The notes beneath the pieces are model-generated. The model ran no database searches. It worked only from the letters and a program-made list of their open reading frames with translations, and was not told the DNA's origin. 64,000 nucleotides of DNA from contig NZMW01000003.1 in NCBI GenBank assembly GCA_002694685.1, positions 1 to 64,000 on the forward strand, given 5' to 3'. The position numbers and the translations under genes were made by a program. Of the stretch, positions 9,250 to 17,771 are shown piece after piece (the first letter of the stretch is position 1; every line of letters begins with the position of its first letter). Source of the DNA: Balneola sp. (GTDB lineage: Bacteria; Bacteroidota; Rhodothermia; Balneolales; Balneolaceae).

Positions 9250-11310
9250 TGCTGCTTTGTTAAAAGCCTCTTCATTCTTCGGAAGAGAGAAAGAAAACGT
9301 ACTTCCTTTTCCAACTTCACTTTCTGCCCAAAGCCTGCCATTATTCTTTGAGATGAAGTCTTTACAAAGCATCATGCCAAGACCGGTTCCCTTTTCTTCA
9401 TTAGTCCCATCAGTCGTATAAAAATTCGACTCTTTAAATAACTGAGTAAGCTTTTCCTCATCAATACCGATTCCACTATCTTTAATATGAAATTCTACTT
9501 CCGTCTCTTTTTCTTCGTTCCAAATAGTGACTTCTCCATCATTATGGGTGAATTTCACTGCATTTGATAACAGATTCAGTATTACAAGCCCAACCATATT
9601 TTTGTCGGTGTAAACAAAGGCTGAATCCTTAATCTGGTTTACTATACGAATATTCTTTTCTTTGGCTTGTGATGAAATAAGGTTCACGTTTTCATTCACA
9701 ATGGCTGAAAAATCTAAGGCTTCGGGATGTACATTATATCCTTCAAGTTGACTTTTAGCCCAGTTTAAAAGATTGTTTAGCAGGTTAGAAGTGTATTTGA
9801 ATCTATCCGCTAAATCAGGAATCATTTGTTGTATATGTTCCTTAGACAAATCGCCCATTTGGCTGAGTGTTAAAAACCCATACAATGAACTTAATGGCCC
9901 TCTAAGGTCGTGAGCGATAATAGAGAAGAGGTTGGTCTTAATTTCATTCATCTCCTCCAGGCGTTCTGTTTGTTGCTTGATGTACTCGTTCTTTTCTTTG
10001 AGTAGTTCGTTAGCCTTTTTACGAAGGGATGAATTTCGATATTGTAAATAGGCTACAACAATAGCGATAATGAGAAGAGAAAGACTTATGATTATAAAGA
10101 AATTACGGTTCGCAACTTCTGTAGCATTTCTAAGGTTTTGCTCTTGTTGAGCTTCTCTGAGATTAAGCTCTCTTTCCCTGAACTCATTTTCAGCTTGCAT
10201 GCGCCCGACTTCACGACTTATGTCGTTATTAAAAAGACTATCAGAAAGTGAACTGAAAATTTCGTGAAAACTGAGCGCTTCTTCGAACTCATTCCTTTCT
10301 TTGTGAACTTGATATAAAGTCTGGGCTGATGTGTGCTTTTCAGGAAGTCCTCCAAACTCATGAGCTATGTCATAAGCCTCTTCAGCAAAAGCTAGTGCCT
10401 CCTCTAAATCTCCTAACCGAAGGTAGGTTTTAGAAATACCATTCAAGGATTGGACCTTTTCGAGCTCATTTCCAAGCTCATTGTACTTTTCAATCGAACG
10501 TTTAAAGTAACTTTGAGCTCTGCTATAACTTTCTCGCTGGAGATAAATATCGCCAAGTTTAAAAGTAGCCAGACCTATTGCCCGCTGATCAAAATCTCCA
10601 CCTTTAAAATTTAATACTCTCATAAGCTGTTCTTCAGCATTATCGAGATCTCCAAGCTCATAATAGATGAACCCCAGGTTTACAGGAACAGAGATGGTTG
10701 AAGCTTCTAGCGTGCGAAGGGAATCGAGTTGAAGAAAGATATCCAAGGCTTCTTCATAATCTTCAATTTTAAGATAGCTGACACCGATATTGTTGAGATT
10801 CTGAAAAGCACCAAGATCTTGATCTAATTCTTTAAACAATTCATAGGCTTCTATAAAATAGCTTAGCCCGGGTTGATAGCTGCCCTGAGCGGCGTATGAA
10901 ATTCCAACCATTTGATTTAGATAAGCTCGTTCAATTCGAAACTTGTTGATGTCATTATGACCCAGACCTTTTCGGGCTATCTCATAGGTCTTTTGGTAAT
11001 CCCCGCGGTTGAAGGCGACTGTAGCTAGTAAGTATTGAGCATTAAGAAAGCCTTTTGTGAAATCAATTTGTTGAGATTTCTCTTTTGCTAGTTCAGCATA
11101 CTTCAGGGTGCTGTCAAATTCTGAATAGCGATAGAACGTAGCTAATTCTAAAAGTGTATTAACACGTGCAGTATCCTCTGTACTGTTACTGCTTTCATAA
11201 ACCAATAAAATATCTCTGAGGCTATCTGGTGTATTGGATTGACCAAAGCAGGATACGGTTCCGGCAATTATGAAAACAAAAAATAAATATATGTTCTGTA
11301 GATGATTCAA
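9241..11310 (-). CDS. TPR-containing membrane sensor histidine kinase
   Basis: A 689-residue sensor kinase. It has an N-terminal signal segment ending near CFGQS, then about 330 residues of tetratricopeptide repeats predicted to be periplasmic. A coiled stretch leads into one membrane helix (FFIIISLSLLIIAIVVAYLQ), a second coiled coil, then HisKA and HATPase_c domains. The phosphorylated His is H467 in IIAHDLRGPLSS. N-box LNLLSNAVKFT, G1 DSGIGID and G2 GTGLGM are intact, so it should be active. No response regulator is adjacent; an orphan receiver protein lies at 49108. The TPR sensing region suggests protein or peptide binding outside the cytoplasm, by inference. Confidence 0.9.
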   Translation of the reverse strand: MNHLQNIYLFFVFIIAGTVSCFGQSNTPDSLRDILLVYESSNSTEDTARVNTLLELATFYRYSEFDSTLKYAELAKEKSQQIDFTKGFLNAQYLLATVAFNRGDYQKTYEIARKGLGHNDINKFRIERAYLNQMVGISYAAQGSYQPGLSYFIEAYELFKELDQDLGAFQNLNNIGVSYLKIEDYEEALDIFLQLDSLRTLEASTISVPVNLGFIYYELGDLDNAEEQLMRVLNFKGGDFDQRAIGLATFKLGDIYLQRESYSRAQSYFKRSIEKYNELGNELEKVQSLNGISKTYLRLGDLEEALAFAEEAYDIAHEFGGLPEKHTSAQTLYQVHKERNEFEEALSFHEIFSSLSDSLFNNDISREVGRMQAENEFRERELNLREAQQEQNLRNATEVANRNFFIIISLSLLIIAIVVAYLQYRNSSLRKKANELLKEKNEYIKQQTERLEEMNEIKTNLFSIIAHDLRGPLSSLYGFLTLSQMGDLSKEHIQQMIPDLADRFKYTSNLLNNLLNWAKSQLEGYNVHPEALDFSAIVNENVNLISSQAKEKNIRIVNQIKDSAFVYTDKNMVGLVILNLLSNAVKFTHNDGEVTIWNEEKETEVEFHIKDSGIGIDEEKLTQLFKESNFYTTDGTNEEKGTGLGMMLCKDFISKNNGRLWAESEVGKGSTFSFSLPKNEEAFNKAASD

Positions 11311-11483
11311 TGTGCAGTACTACTAAAAATTCAGGTCATAAATAGCTGTATTCAATACCTTTTTCAATGCCTGATAACCAATATTAGGCAACCTTAATTG
11401 TCAAAATAAATGAAACCTTCTTTAATGCTTATCAAAAGGCATTGCATTCCTTATATTCAAGAAATTCTAACCAACAAATACCA

Positions 11484-13145
11484 ATGAAAAAATTACTTGT
11501 ATCGTCTTTTGCACTGTTGATCATAATAATTGCAGGAGCATGTTCAAATTCAGAGAACACAAAAACTTTTGTTAATGTGAATGGCTACACTTTTCAGGGC
11601 GATTCGCTGATTACTTTCAGCTCCTTCGTAATTAAAGATGGCAAGGTAAGTCAGCTGGGTGATGACGAAGCAGGTGTTAACTCCGCGGGAGAGGTTGTTG
11701 ATTTACAAGGTAAGACGGTACTCCCCGGGCTGATTGATGCTCATGGTCACGTAATGGGTTTAGGCTTTCAGGAACTGAATGTGAATGTAGCCGGGATCGA
11801 ATCCCTTGAAGCTACTCTGGATACCATCAGAGCTTATGCTGAAGCTAATCCGGATTTAGAATGGATTCAGGGTAGAGGCTGGAACCAAACGCTTTGGGAA
11901 GAAAATGAATTTCCAACAGCTGCTGACTTAGACCGTGTTGTTCCAGACCGACCTGTATATTTATCCCGGGTTGATGGTCATGCCGGCTGGGTAAATTCAA
12001 AAGCTATGGAATTGGCAAACATCAGCAAAGATACGCCCGACCCTCAGGGTGGTAAAGTTATTCGGGATAGAAGTGGTAATGCTACCGGAGTTTTTGTGGA
12101 TGCAGCAGAGAGTTACATAAATGAAGTGATTCCTGAGCCAACAGAAACGGAGCGAAGACTTGCCCTTGAAGAAGCCCTGAAACAAATGGCAAGTGAAGGT
12201 ATTACCTCCGCACATGATGCCGGAGTTAGCCCAACTAATTGGGAGATTTACAAAGAGTTTGCTGACAATGGAAAGATGACCACTCGGGTATATGGTATGA
12301 TTGGTGGTATGGAAGCCTTCCGGGAATTATCTAAAAATGGCCCTATTGATTCTTATGCAAACGATAGGTTAGCATTGAGAAGCGTGAAATTGTATTCAGA
12401 TGGTGCTTTAGGAAGTCGGGGGGCTGCAATGATTGAGCCTTATTCTGATGATCCCGGTAACCGAGGTCTTCTATTTGCTGATCAGGAAGAGTTTAATAAA
12501 ATAACAATGGAGACTGCTTCTGCAGGCTATCAAACTAATGTACATGCTATTGGTGACCGAGCTAATCGCGTGATTCTCAATTCTTTTGAGAACATTCGGG
12601 AAGAGTTAGGAAATCAGGGATTACGGCACCGGATTGAACATGCTCAAATCGTGTCATTAGAAGATATCCCACGATTTGCAGAATTAGACATTATTGCTTC
12701 CATGCAGCCCCGACATGCAACCAGTGATAAAAACATGGCGGAAGATCGGGTTGGGCCTGATCGTATTGAAGGAGGATATGCATGGCAAACATTTTTAGAT
12801 CAAGGTACTGTAGTTGCTGCGGGATCTGATTTTCCGGTTGAACCATCAAATCCTTTTTGGGGATTATATTCTGCCATAACAAGAATGGATCACCAAGGAA
12901 ACCCTGAAGGTGGCTGGTATCCTGAGGAGTCGCTAAGCAGAGAACAAGCATTGCGAGCTTTCACTATTGATGCAGCCTACTCCGCTCATCAGGAAGAAGT
13001 GATAGGTTCTCTTGAAGAAGGTAAATGGGCTGATTTTGTGGTTATAGACCAGGACTATTTTGAAATACCCGCAAGCGAAATCTGGAAAGTGAATGTATTG
13101 GAAACCTGGGTAGCAGGAGAGAAGGTGTTTTCGAAATCTGAATAA
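11484..13145 (+). CDS. YtcJ-like amidohydrolase (amidohydrolase_3) lipoprotein
   Basis: I start at the ATG giving MKKLLVSSFALL, because it creates a lipoprotein signal with lipobox AGAC; an upstream start at 11442 would spoil it. The 553-residue protein is a metal-dependent amidohydrolase of the YtcJ type. It shows DAHGHVMG with the metal His residues, HDAGVS, NVHAIGDRAN, HRIEHAQIVS and GSDFPVE with the catalytic Asp. It is probably exported. Substrates of the family are poorly known (N-acyl or amide bonds). A strong terminator follows. Confidence 0.88.
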   Translation: MKKLLVSSFALLIIIIAGACSNSENTKTFVNVNGYTFQGDSLITFSSFVIKDGKVSQLGDDEAGVNSAGEVVDLQGKTVLPGLIDAHGHVMGLGFQELNVNVAGIESLEATLDTIRAYAEANPDLEWIQGRGWNQTLWEENEFPTAADLDRVVPDRPVYLSRVDGHAGWVNSKAMELANISKDTPDPQGGKVIRDRSGNATGVFVDAAESYINEVIPEPTETERRLALEEALKQMASEGITSAHDAGVSPTNWEIYKEFADNGKMTTRVYGMIGGMEAFRELSKNGPIDSYANDRLALRSVKLYSDGALGSRGAAMIEPYSDDPGNRGLLFADQEEFNKITMETASAGYQTNVHAIGDRANRVILNSFENIREELGNQGLRHRIEHAQIVSLEDIPRFAELDIIASMQPRHATSDKNMAEDRVGPDRIEGGYAWQTFLDQGTVVAAGSDFPVEPSNPFWGLYSAITRMDHQGNPEGGWYPEESLSREQALRAFTIDAAYSAHQEEVIGSLEEGKWADFVVIDQDYFEIPASEIWKVNVLETWVAGEKVFSKSE

Positions 13146-13192
13146 CACAACTTGTTCCTCCTGATCAGCTTAACCTGATATACAGAACATTT

Positions 13193-13226
13193 AAAAGCCT
13201 CATTTTATAAATGAGGCTTTTTGTTT
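13193..13226 (+). terminator. Rho-independent terminator after the YtcJ-like gene
   Basis: The arms AAAAGCCTCATTT and AAATGAGGCTTTT flank a three-base loop and are followed by a T-rich tract. It ends transcription about 50 bases after the amidohydrolase stop. Confidence 0.88.
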
Positions 13227-13287
13227 TTGAAAGGGTTTCAATAATCATATATTATATGTGCGATATATGTAATCAGAAGGAGCTAGA

Positions 13288-14346
13288 ATGTCAGATATGC
13301 GAAATCCGTTAAGAGGGAGGGGCGCAACAGATAACCCCGTTAATAGGTTTGAAGGAAATTATATCGACTACGACGTTGATGAAGAAACCGGTGAAAAGCC
13401 ATCACCCAAAACCCAACTAATCAGGGACGATACCAAGTCGGTCATCACATATAACAAAAGTGAGGACATCAGTTTTAATGCAAGTATTAATCCATATCGG
13501 GGCTGTGAACATGGATGTATTTACTGTTATGCACGGCCCTATCATGAATTTTTAGGCTATTCTTCCGGGCTGGATTTTGAGTCTAAGATTGTTGTGAAGT
13601 ATGATGCACCGCAATTATTAAAAAAGGAACTAAGCTCTCCAAAATGGAAGCCTCAGGTAATAGCGATGAGTGGAGTCACGGATGTATACCAGCCTTTGGA
13701 AAAGAAGCTCGAAATAACAAGAGGATGCCTTGAAGTATTGGCTGAATTTCGAAATCCGGTGGGACTGATCACCAAAAATCATCTTATAACCCGTGATATT
13801 GATCTGCTTTGTGAGCTTAATGACTATAACTGTGTAAGTGTGACTATTTCAATTACCACCCTCGATAAAGATCTTACCGGGGTGATGGAGCCTCGGACTT
13901 CTCGTCCCAATAAAAGACTTGATGCCATTCGAAAGCTCTCTGCCGCAGGTATTCCGGTTGGCGTGAACGTAGCTCCGATTATTCCGGGGCTTACAGATCA
14001 TGAATGTGCAGAGATTCTGGAAAAAGCGGCAGCAGCAGGTGCCTCATTTGCTGGGTATACCATAGTTCGTTTACCCTATAAGGTGAAAGATATGTTTACA
14101 GAGTGGCTTGGGCATCATTATCCCGATCGCAAAAAGAAAGTGCTACGCAAGATATTAGATATCCGCGATGGGAAGTTAAACAGCTACGAGTGGAATGAAC
14201 GAATGAAAGGGAAGGGCAACTTCTCAAAACAGATATCCGATCTTTTTAAAGTTCAGACGAAACGTTTGGGGCTTAATGAGAAAAAGCGTGTGTTGACTAC
14301 CGAGCATTTTAAGAAGAGTACGGGATCACAGTTGAAGCTGTTTTAA
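13288..14346 (+). CDS. PA0069-family radical SAM protein
   Basis: A 352-residue radical S-adenosylmethionine protein of the PA0069/Rv2578c family, related to spore photoproduct lyase-like enzymes. The 4Fe-4S ligands are the Cys residues of YRGCEHGCIYCYARP. Other family parts are the N-terminal RGRGATDNP, VIAMSGVTDVYQPLEK and ITKNHLITRD. The reaction is unknown; a nucleic-acid repair or modification role is often suggested but unproven. The start follows a GGAG ribosome-binding site. Confidence 0.88.
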   Translation: MSDMRNPLRGRGATDNPVNRFEGNYIDYDVDEETGEKPSPKTQLIRDDTKSVITYNKSEDISFNASINPYRGCEHGCIYCYARPYHEFLGYSSGLDFESKIVVKYDAPQLLKKELSSPKWKPQVIAMSGVTDVYQPLEKKLEITRGCLEVLAEFRNPVGLITKNHLITRDIDLLCELNDYNCVSVTISITTLDKDLTGVMEPRTSRPNKRLDAIRKLSAAGIPVGVNVAPIIPGLTDHECAEILEKAAAAGASFAGYTIVRLPYKVKDMFTEWLGHHYPDRKKKVLRKILDIRDGKLNSYEWNERMKGKGNFSKQISDLFKVQTKRLGLNEKKRVLTTEHFKKSTGSQLKLF

Positions 14347-14376
14347 ATTCTATTACAAATAATTAATGTCAATAAA

Positions 14377-14513
14377 GAAACAATTCGATTTTTCTCTCGT
14401 CTATATAAGTGGTTAGTAACTTTTTAAAAATCCGGCGTCTTAGTTCGGGAGCAAAATAGAAAAAGTAGCTTTTTCAAAAATATCGGCTCTCTTATTTTGA
14501 TGTCGGTTTTTTT
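14377..14513 (+). ncRNA. Candidate structured RNA with ECF-like promoter
   Basis: GAAAC at 14377-14381 and CGTCTA at 14398-14403, 16 bases apart, form an ECF-type promoter pattern. From 14432 the sequence folds. An outer stem pairs 14432-14439 with 14499-14506. An inner hairpin, GAAAAAG-TAG-CTTTTTC, spans 14459-14475. Two further helices, 14447-14452 with 14486-14491 and 14452-14458 with 14493-14499, compete or form a pseudoknot. Seven T follow at 14507-14513, as in a terminator. A transcript of about 100 nt, or a 5' leader of the ankyrin gene, would fit. A second ECF-like pair, GTAAC at 14416 with CGTCTT at 14436, complicates the reading. Confidence 0.35.
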
Positions 14514-14637
14514 ATGCCCTTCATTTTTGTGATTTCATCCAATCTTAATATTAGAAGTGTATTTCTAATTTGACATTTGAACACTCGGAAATTACAATTC
14601 AGTGCTAATCTAAATCTCTTATAAAGGAGGATTCGAT

Positions 14638-15018
14638 ATGAACGAAGAAGCATTTCTTGAAGCTGCAGAGAACGGCGATTTTGAAACTATCCAAGGGTTG
14701 CTACAGGATGGACTAAGCGTTAACACTAAAGATGTACACGACCGAACGGCCTTGCTTAAAGCCGCAAAGTATGGACATAAAAAAATAGTAGAACTGTTAA
14801 TTAAACATGGCGCAGAAGTAGATTATCGTGATAATCGGGGGACTTCGGCTTTATATTGGGCATCAACGAATGGGTACTATGACATTGTACAGTTATTGAT
14901 AGATAACAGCAGCGATGTGGATGTACATGATGACAGGGGATGGTCGGCAAAAGATCAGGCAATTACCCAGCACCACAGTAACATTGTAGAATTATTAAAC
15001 GCTGCAGGTGCTCATTAA
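14638..15018 (+). CDS. Small ankyrin-repeat protein
   Basis: A 126-residue protein made almost wholly of ankyrin repeats: EAAENGDFETIQGLLQDGLS, then HDRTALLKAAKYGHKKIVELL, then NRGTSALYWASTNGYYDIV, plus a partial fourth unit. The repeats mediate protein-protein contacts. There is no signal peptide, so it is probably cytoplasmic. A near-perfect ribosome-binding site, AAAGGAGG, stands before the ATG, stronger than for most genes here, suggesting high expression. The unusual leader at 14377-14513 lies upstream. The partner is unknown. Confidence 0.88.
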   Translation: MNEEAFLEAAENGDFETIQGLLQDGLSVNTKDVHDRTALLKAAKYGHKKIVELLIKHGAEVDYRDNRGTSALYWASTNGYYDIVQLLIDNSSDVDVHDDRGWSAKDQAITQHHSNIVELLNAAGAH

Positions 15019-15045
15019 AGAAAACCGTGATAACTTTTAGGAGAT

Positions 15046-15076
15046 AGCCCCGTCACAAAGTGATGGGGCTTTTTTA
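15046..15076. terminator. Terminator between ankyrin and RsmI-like genes
   Basis: The arms AGCCCCGTCAC and GTGATGGGGCT, with one G-U pair, are followed by a run of T. The 3' end touches the stop of the convergent methylase gene. The stem may serve both directions, but the T-run favours the plus strand. Confidence 0.85.
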
Positions 15077-15790
15077 TTCCTTAGCGTATAAAACAAAAAT
15101 GGTAGGGCGCTTATTTAAATCGGGCAGCTTTTTCGATTCCCATTCAGAGATATGTTTTGAAATGATTTCCTCACTCGGCAAGGTAATATCGGTAGCGGTG
15201 CAAAGCCGTGTTGCTGGAGAACAGGTGTCAATAATATCCTTCAGCAATTCATTATTTCGATAAGGAGCTTCCATAAAAATTTGTGTACGGTCATGTCGTC
15301 TGGATTCTCCCTCAAGCTGTTTAACCATAGACTTTCGCTTATTCTGATCAATAGGAAGGTATCCATGGAAGGCAAAAGCTTGTCCATTAAAGCCGGATGC
15401 CATCATCGCCAATAAAATTGAGGAAGGCCCGATTAAAGGAACGACATCAATCTTATACTGATGTGCGAGTTTAACCAATCTTGCTCCGGGGTCAGCTATT
15501 CCTGGAGCTCCAGCTTCCGATAACACTCCAGCGTTTCTCCCATCTAATAACGGTTTTAGAAAAGAGTGAATTTCCTGATCGGGAGTGTTTTTATTGAGGT
15601 GATAGAAATCAATTTCATAAACCGGCACGGTATCTCCGACCCATTGCAGAAAAGTGGTGGCGCTTTTAAGGTTTTCAACCATCAGCACATCCAGTTTTCG
15701 TAAAATATCAAGCGTGTATTCCGGAAGTGTATTGTTTTCCGGTGTTTTTCCTAAAGTAGTTGGAATGAGATATAAAGTACCGTTATTCAT
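15074..15790 (-). CDS. RsmI-like SAM-dependent methyltransferase (TP_methylase family)
   Basis: A 238-residue protein of the tetrapyrrole methylase fold, the group containing RsmI, which 2'-O-methylates C1402 of 16S rRNA. The visible core is GTLYLIPTTLG, VLSEAGAPGIADPGARLVKLA and PLIGPSSILLAMMASG, with FMEAPYRNNELL later. It is shorter than classical RsmI (about 280 residues) and diverges at the N-terminus. It may be the Bacteroidota paralogue annotated only as a SAM-dependent methyltransferase. Its ATG overlaps the stop of the preceding membrane-protein gene by one base. Confidence 0.82.
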   Translation of the reverse strand: MNNGTLYLIPTTLGKTPENNTLPEYTLDILRKLDVLMVENLKSATTFLQWVGDTVPVYEIDFYHLNKNTPDQEIHSFLKPLLDGRNAGVLSEAGAPGIADPGARLVKLAHQYKIDVVPLIGPSSILLAMMASGFNGQAFAFHGYLPIDQNKRKSMVKQLEGESRRHDRTQIFMEAPYRNNELLKDIIDTCSPATRLCTATDITLPSEEIISKHISEWESKKLPDLNKRPTIFVLYAKE

Positions 15791-16272
15791 TAATCGACTC
15801 GTTCAATTTCAAATTTTTCGTCATCAGCATTAGCTACTTTTCGCCTGACATATCGATTCACAAAGAATCCGGATATTACCGTCACCACAAGCCCTATAAA
15901 TGCTACACTCATGTTAAATAAAGAAGTACTCTTTTGGATGTTGAAGGTAGGATAGAGTACAATTTCCTGCATCGCTCCTTTCTGGTAACGAATTGGGATG
16001 TTTGCACTTTCCATTAGCTCCTGAGCCATTTGTATAGAGAGGGAGAGCCTTCGCTCTATGGTTTCGCCATCTACTTCAAATTTGATATCGATATAACCGT
16101 TGCTTTGTGCCGCAATTTGTTTGACGTCGAAATCAGTGACTTCGGCAAGGTAGGTGGTTCCATTTTCGTAGGTATCAATAGCCCCTTTATGAACCATACC
16201 TTGCTGAAATACCAGAAACAGAAGGTATGCAGGAACGACCCAGTAAAAATATAGATAGCGGTATTTATTCAT
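15790..16272 (-). CDS. DUF3592-like two-helix membrane protein
   Basis: A 160-residue protein with a membrane helix near residues 7-25 and another near 120-145. Between them is a beta-rich extracytoplasmic region (TYLAEVTDFDVKQI, IDIKFEVDGETIERRLSL, IPIRYQKGAMQEIVLYP). This layout resembles DUF3592 proteins, whose role is unknown. I start at MNKYRYLY; four further residues are possible upstream. The start overlaps the end of the upstream beta-lactamase-fold gene, and the stop overlaps the start of the RsmI-like gene, so the three form one operon. Confidence 0.6.
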   Translation of the reverse strand: MNKYRYLYFYWVVPAYLLFLVFQQGMVHKGAIDTYENGTTYLAEVTDFDVKQIAAQSNGYIDIKFEVDGETIERRLSLSIQMAQELMESANIPIRYQKGAMQEIVLYPTFNIQKSTSLFNMSVAFIGLVVTVISGFFVNRYVRRKVANADDEKFEIERVD

Positions 16273-17434
16273 TGTTATCTGCAATTTCTTTTTGGGTGGT
16301 TTGATACAAAGCAGGGTCCCAGATTAAACGTTGCTGGAAGTCTTCCTGCATGTGATTGGCCGACATATGTACCCAGAAGCCAACTGGAAGCTGATCAAAA
16401 AAGACAGCCTGAACGGAAGTATGACCGTCATAGATAGAAGTGCCAAAGTCAATCCCACCCAGAAGTCCCATGCGGTTATCATAGATAGCACCATAGTCTT
16501 CAAAACTACGTGAAATAGGTTCAGAGCCCATGGGCCAGCGAAGCTTTTCTTTGATTTGTTCTGATATCTGTGGACTAATGACTTCATCCCGAAGCAATCG
16601 TACCATCAAATCAGCAAGTTGGGCGGTCGTTGCCTGTGGGAAGTGTTCAAGAGCATCTCGCTCCTGCATAAAAGTTAAGGATAGGCGATCATCATCAAAC
16701 TGGTCTTTGACTTTTTGATTATATGAGGGATCATTGTTCAATCTTCGTGCTTCAGAAATCGATTTCTCGGCAAATTCAGCAAAGCTCATTTCATTTATTC
16801 CTGTGGTATCATTTAACTCCGGATTTATAGCTGTATACATTCCGCTGAAAGGAAGAGGCAGAGATGTTTGAGGCATACCAAGGGAGTCGATCAAAGTACG
16901 AATGTTTTCTTCCCCCAAACGGAACCATAAATAATCTGCTGAAACCAAGTCGCTGTTTTGAAGCATGGCTAGGACCACATCATCAAGTGGAGTATTTCCA
17001 TCCTCAAATTCTTCAATCAGTTTATTGTGATTATTTTCACTGATCTCTGGAAGAGCAAACTTTTTGATTTCTTCTAAGCTGATCAATTCTGTTGGATCCA
17101 AGATACCGTTGGCAACCTGCCGCTCATATTCCATCACCAAAAAGATATTACCGGTGGCACCTAAAGCCCTCGGAACATCCTCTCTATATGAGATGCCAGA
17201 ATCAGGATTGTTAACATTGTAGGAAGTGATGGAAACCCACTCAGGATGTTCGCCGATAAATTCGGCCAAACCAGCCAGTGAGTAGGTATTTTCGATGTAT
17301 TGACTTCCTTCAGCCATCCCTTCTTCATTTTCAAAAAGGGTTTCGAAACCAGAATAATTAAGGCCAATAACCATGGCAAAGACAAAAGCTGCTGCTGCCA
17401 AAAAGGTGAGTAAAAACTTAAATGCTCTCTTCAA
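16265..17434 (-). CDS. Class A beta-lactamase-fold protein with degenerate active site
   Basis: A 389-residue protein with an N-terminal signal or anchor (residues 7-25), followed by a serine beta-lactamase/transpeptidase-like domain. Where class A enzymes have SxxK, this has T94-G-N-I97 in ALGATGNIFLVMEY, so the acylated Ser is Thr and the Lys is lost. The SDN loop reads SDL (161-163) in MLQNSDLVSADYL. The KTG strand appears as LLGGIDFGTSIYDG. I infer a non-hydrolytic or altered-function extracytoplasmic protein, perhaps a peptidoglycan or ligand sensor. It heads an operon with the DUF3592-like and RsmI-like genes. Confidence 0.7.
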   Translation of the reverse strand: MKRAFKFLLTFLAAAAFVFAMVIGLNYSGFETLFENEEGMAEGSQYIENTYSLAGLAEFIGEHPEWVSITSYNVNNPDSGISYREDVPRALGATGNIFLVMEYERQVANGILDPTELISLEEIKKFALPEISENNHNKLIEEFEDGNTPLDDVVLAMLQNSDLVSADYLWFRLGEENIRTLIDSLGMPQTSLPLPFSGMYTAINPELNDTTGINEMSFAEFAEKSISEARRLNNDPSYNQKVKDQFDDDRLSLTFMQERDALEHFPQATTAQLADLMVRLLRDEVISPQISEQIKEKLRWPMGSEPISRSFEDYGAIYDNRMGLLGGIDFGTSIYDGHTSVQAVFFDQLPVGFWVHMSANHMQEDFQQRLIWDPALYQTTQKEIADNNE

Positions 17435-17568
17435 GAAACGGATTGATTTAATAGATTGAAATTACTCATTAAAGATACAAAGAAGAATAGAGGATATCCT
17501 GAGTTTATAGGTGATAAGGGTGAAATTTGATGACCCTGTTAAGAAAGTTAACCATAGTAAAAACCTTA

Positions 17569-17721
17569 CGACCTCTTCTGTCTTTACTGAATCGAGTTCA
17601 GCACTGGCTTCCTTAGCAAGGAGAAGGACTCTTTAGCTAAATTTTGAGTAGATGAGAGGGTAGTTTTCTAATGGCGAGATATAAAAGCCTCTCCTTGAGA
17701 AGGAGAGGTTTGGAGAGGTCG
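17569..17721. repeat. Copy 2 of the long imperfect palindromic element
   Basis: This 153-base copy begins CGACCTCT and ends AGAGGTCG. It carries AAGGAGAAGGACTCTTT in its left half and a hairpin with arms CTCTCCTT and AAGGAGAG near the right end, in the same order as the copy at 1018-1149. It fills most of the 17435-17771 gap, where no gene is apparent. Confidence 0.6.
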
Positions 17722-17771
17722 AAGTGTAAGGCTTTGAGTTAGAAGCTGGCTCTGAATACTTTAGCTCATAA

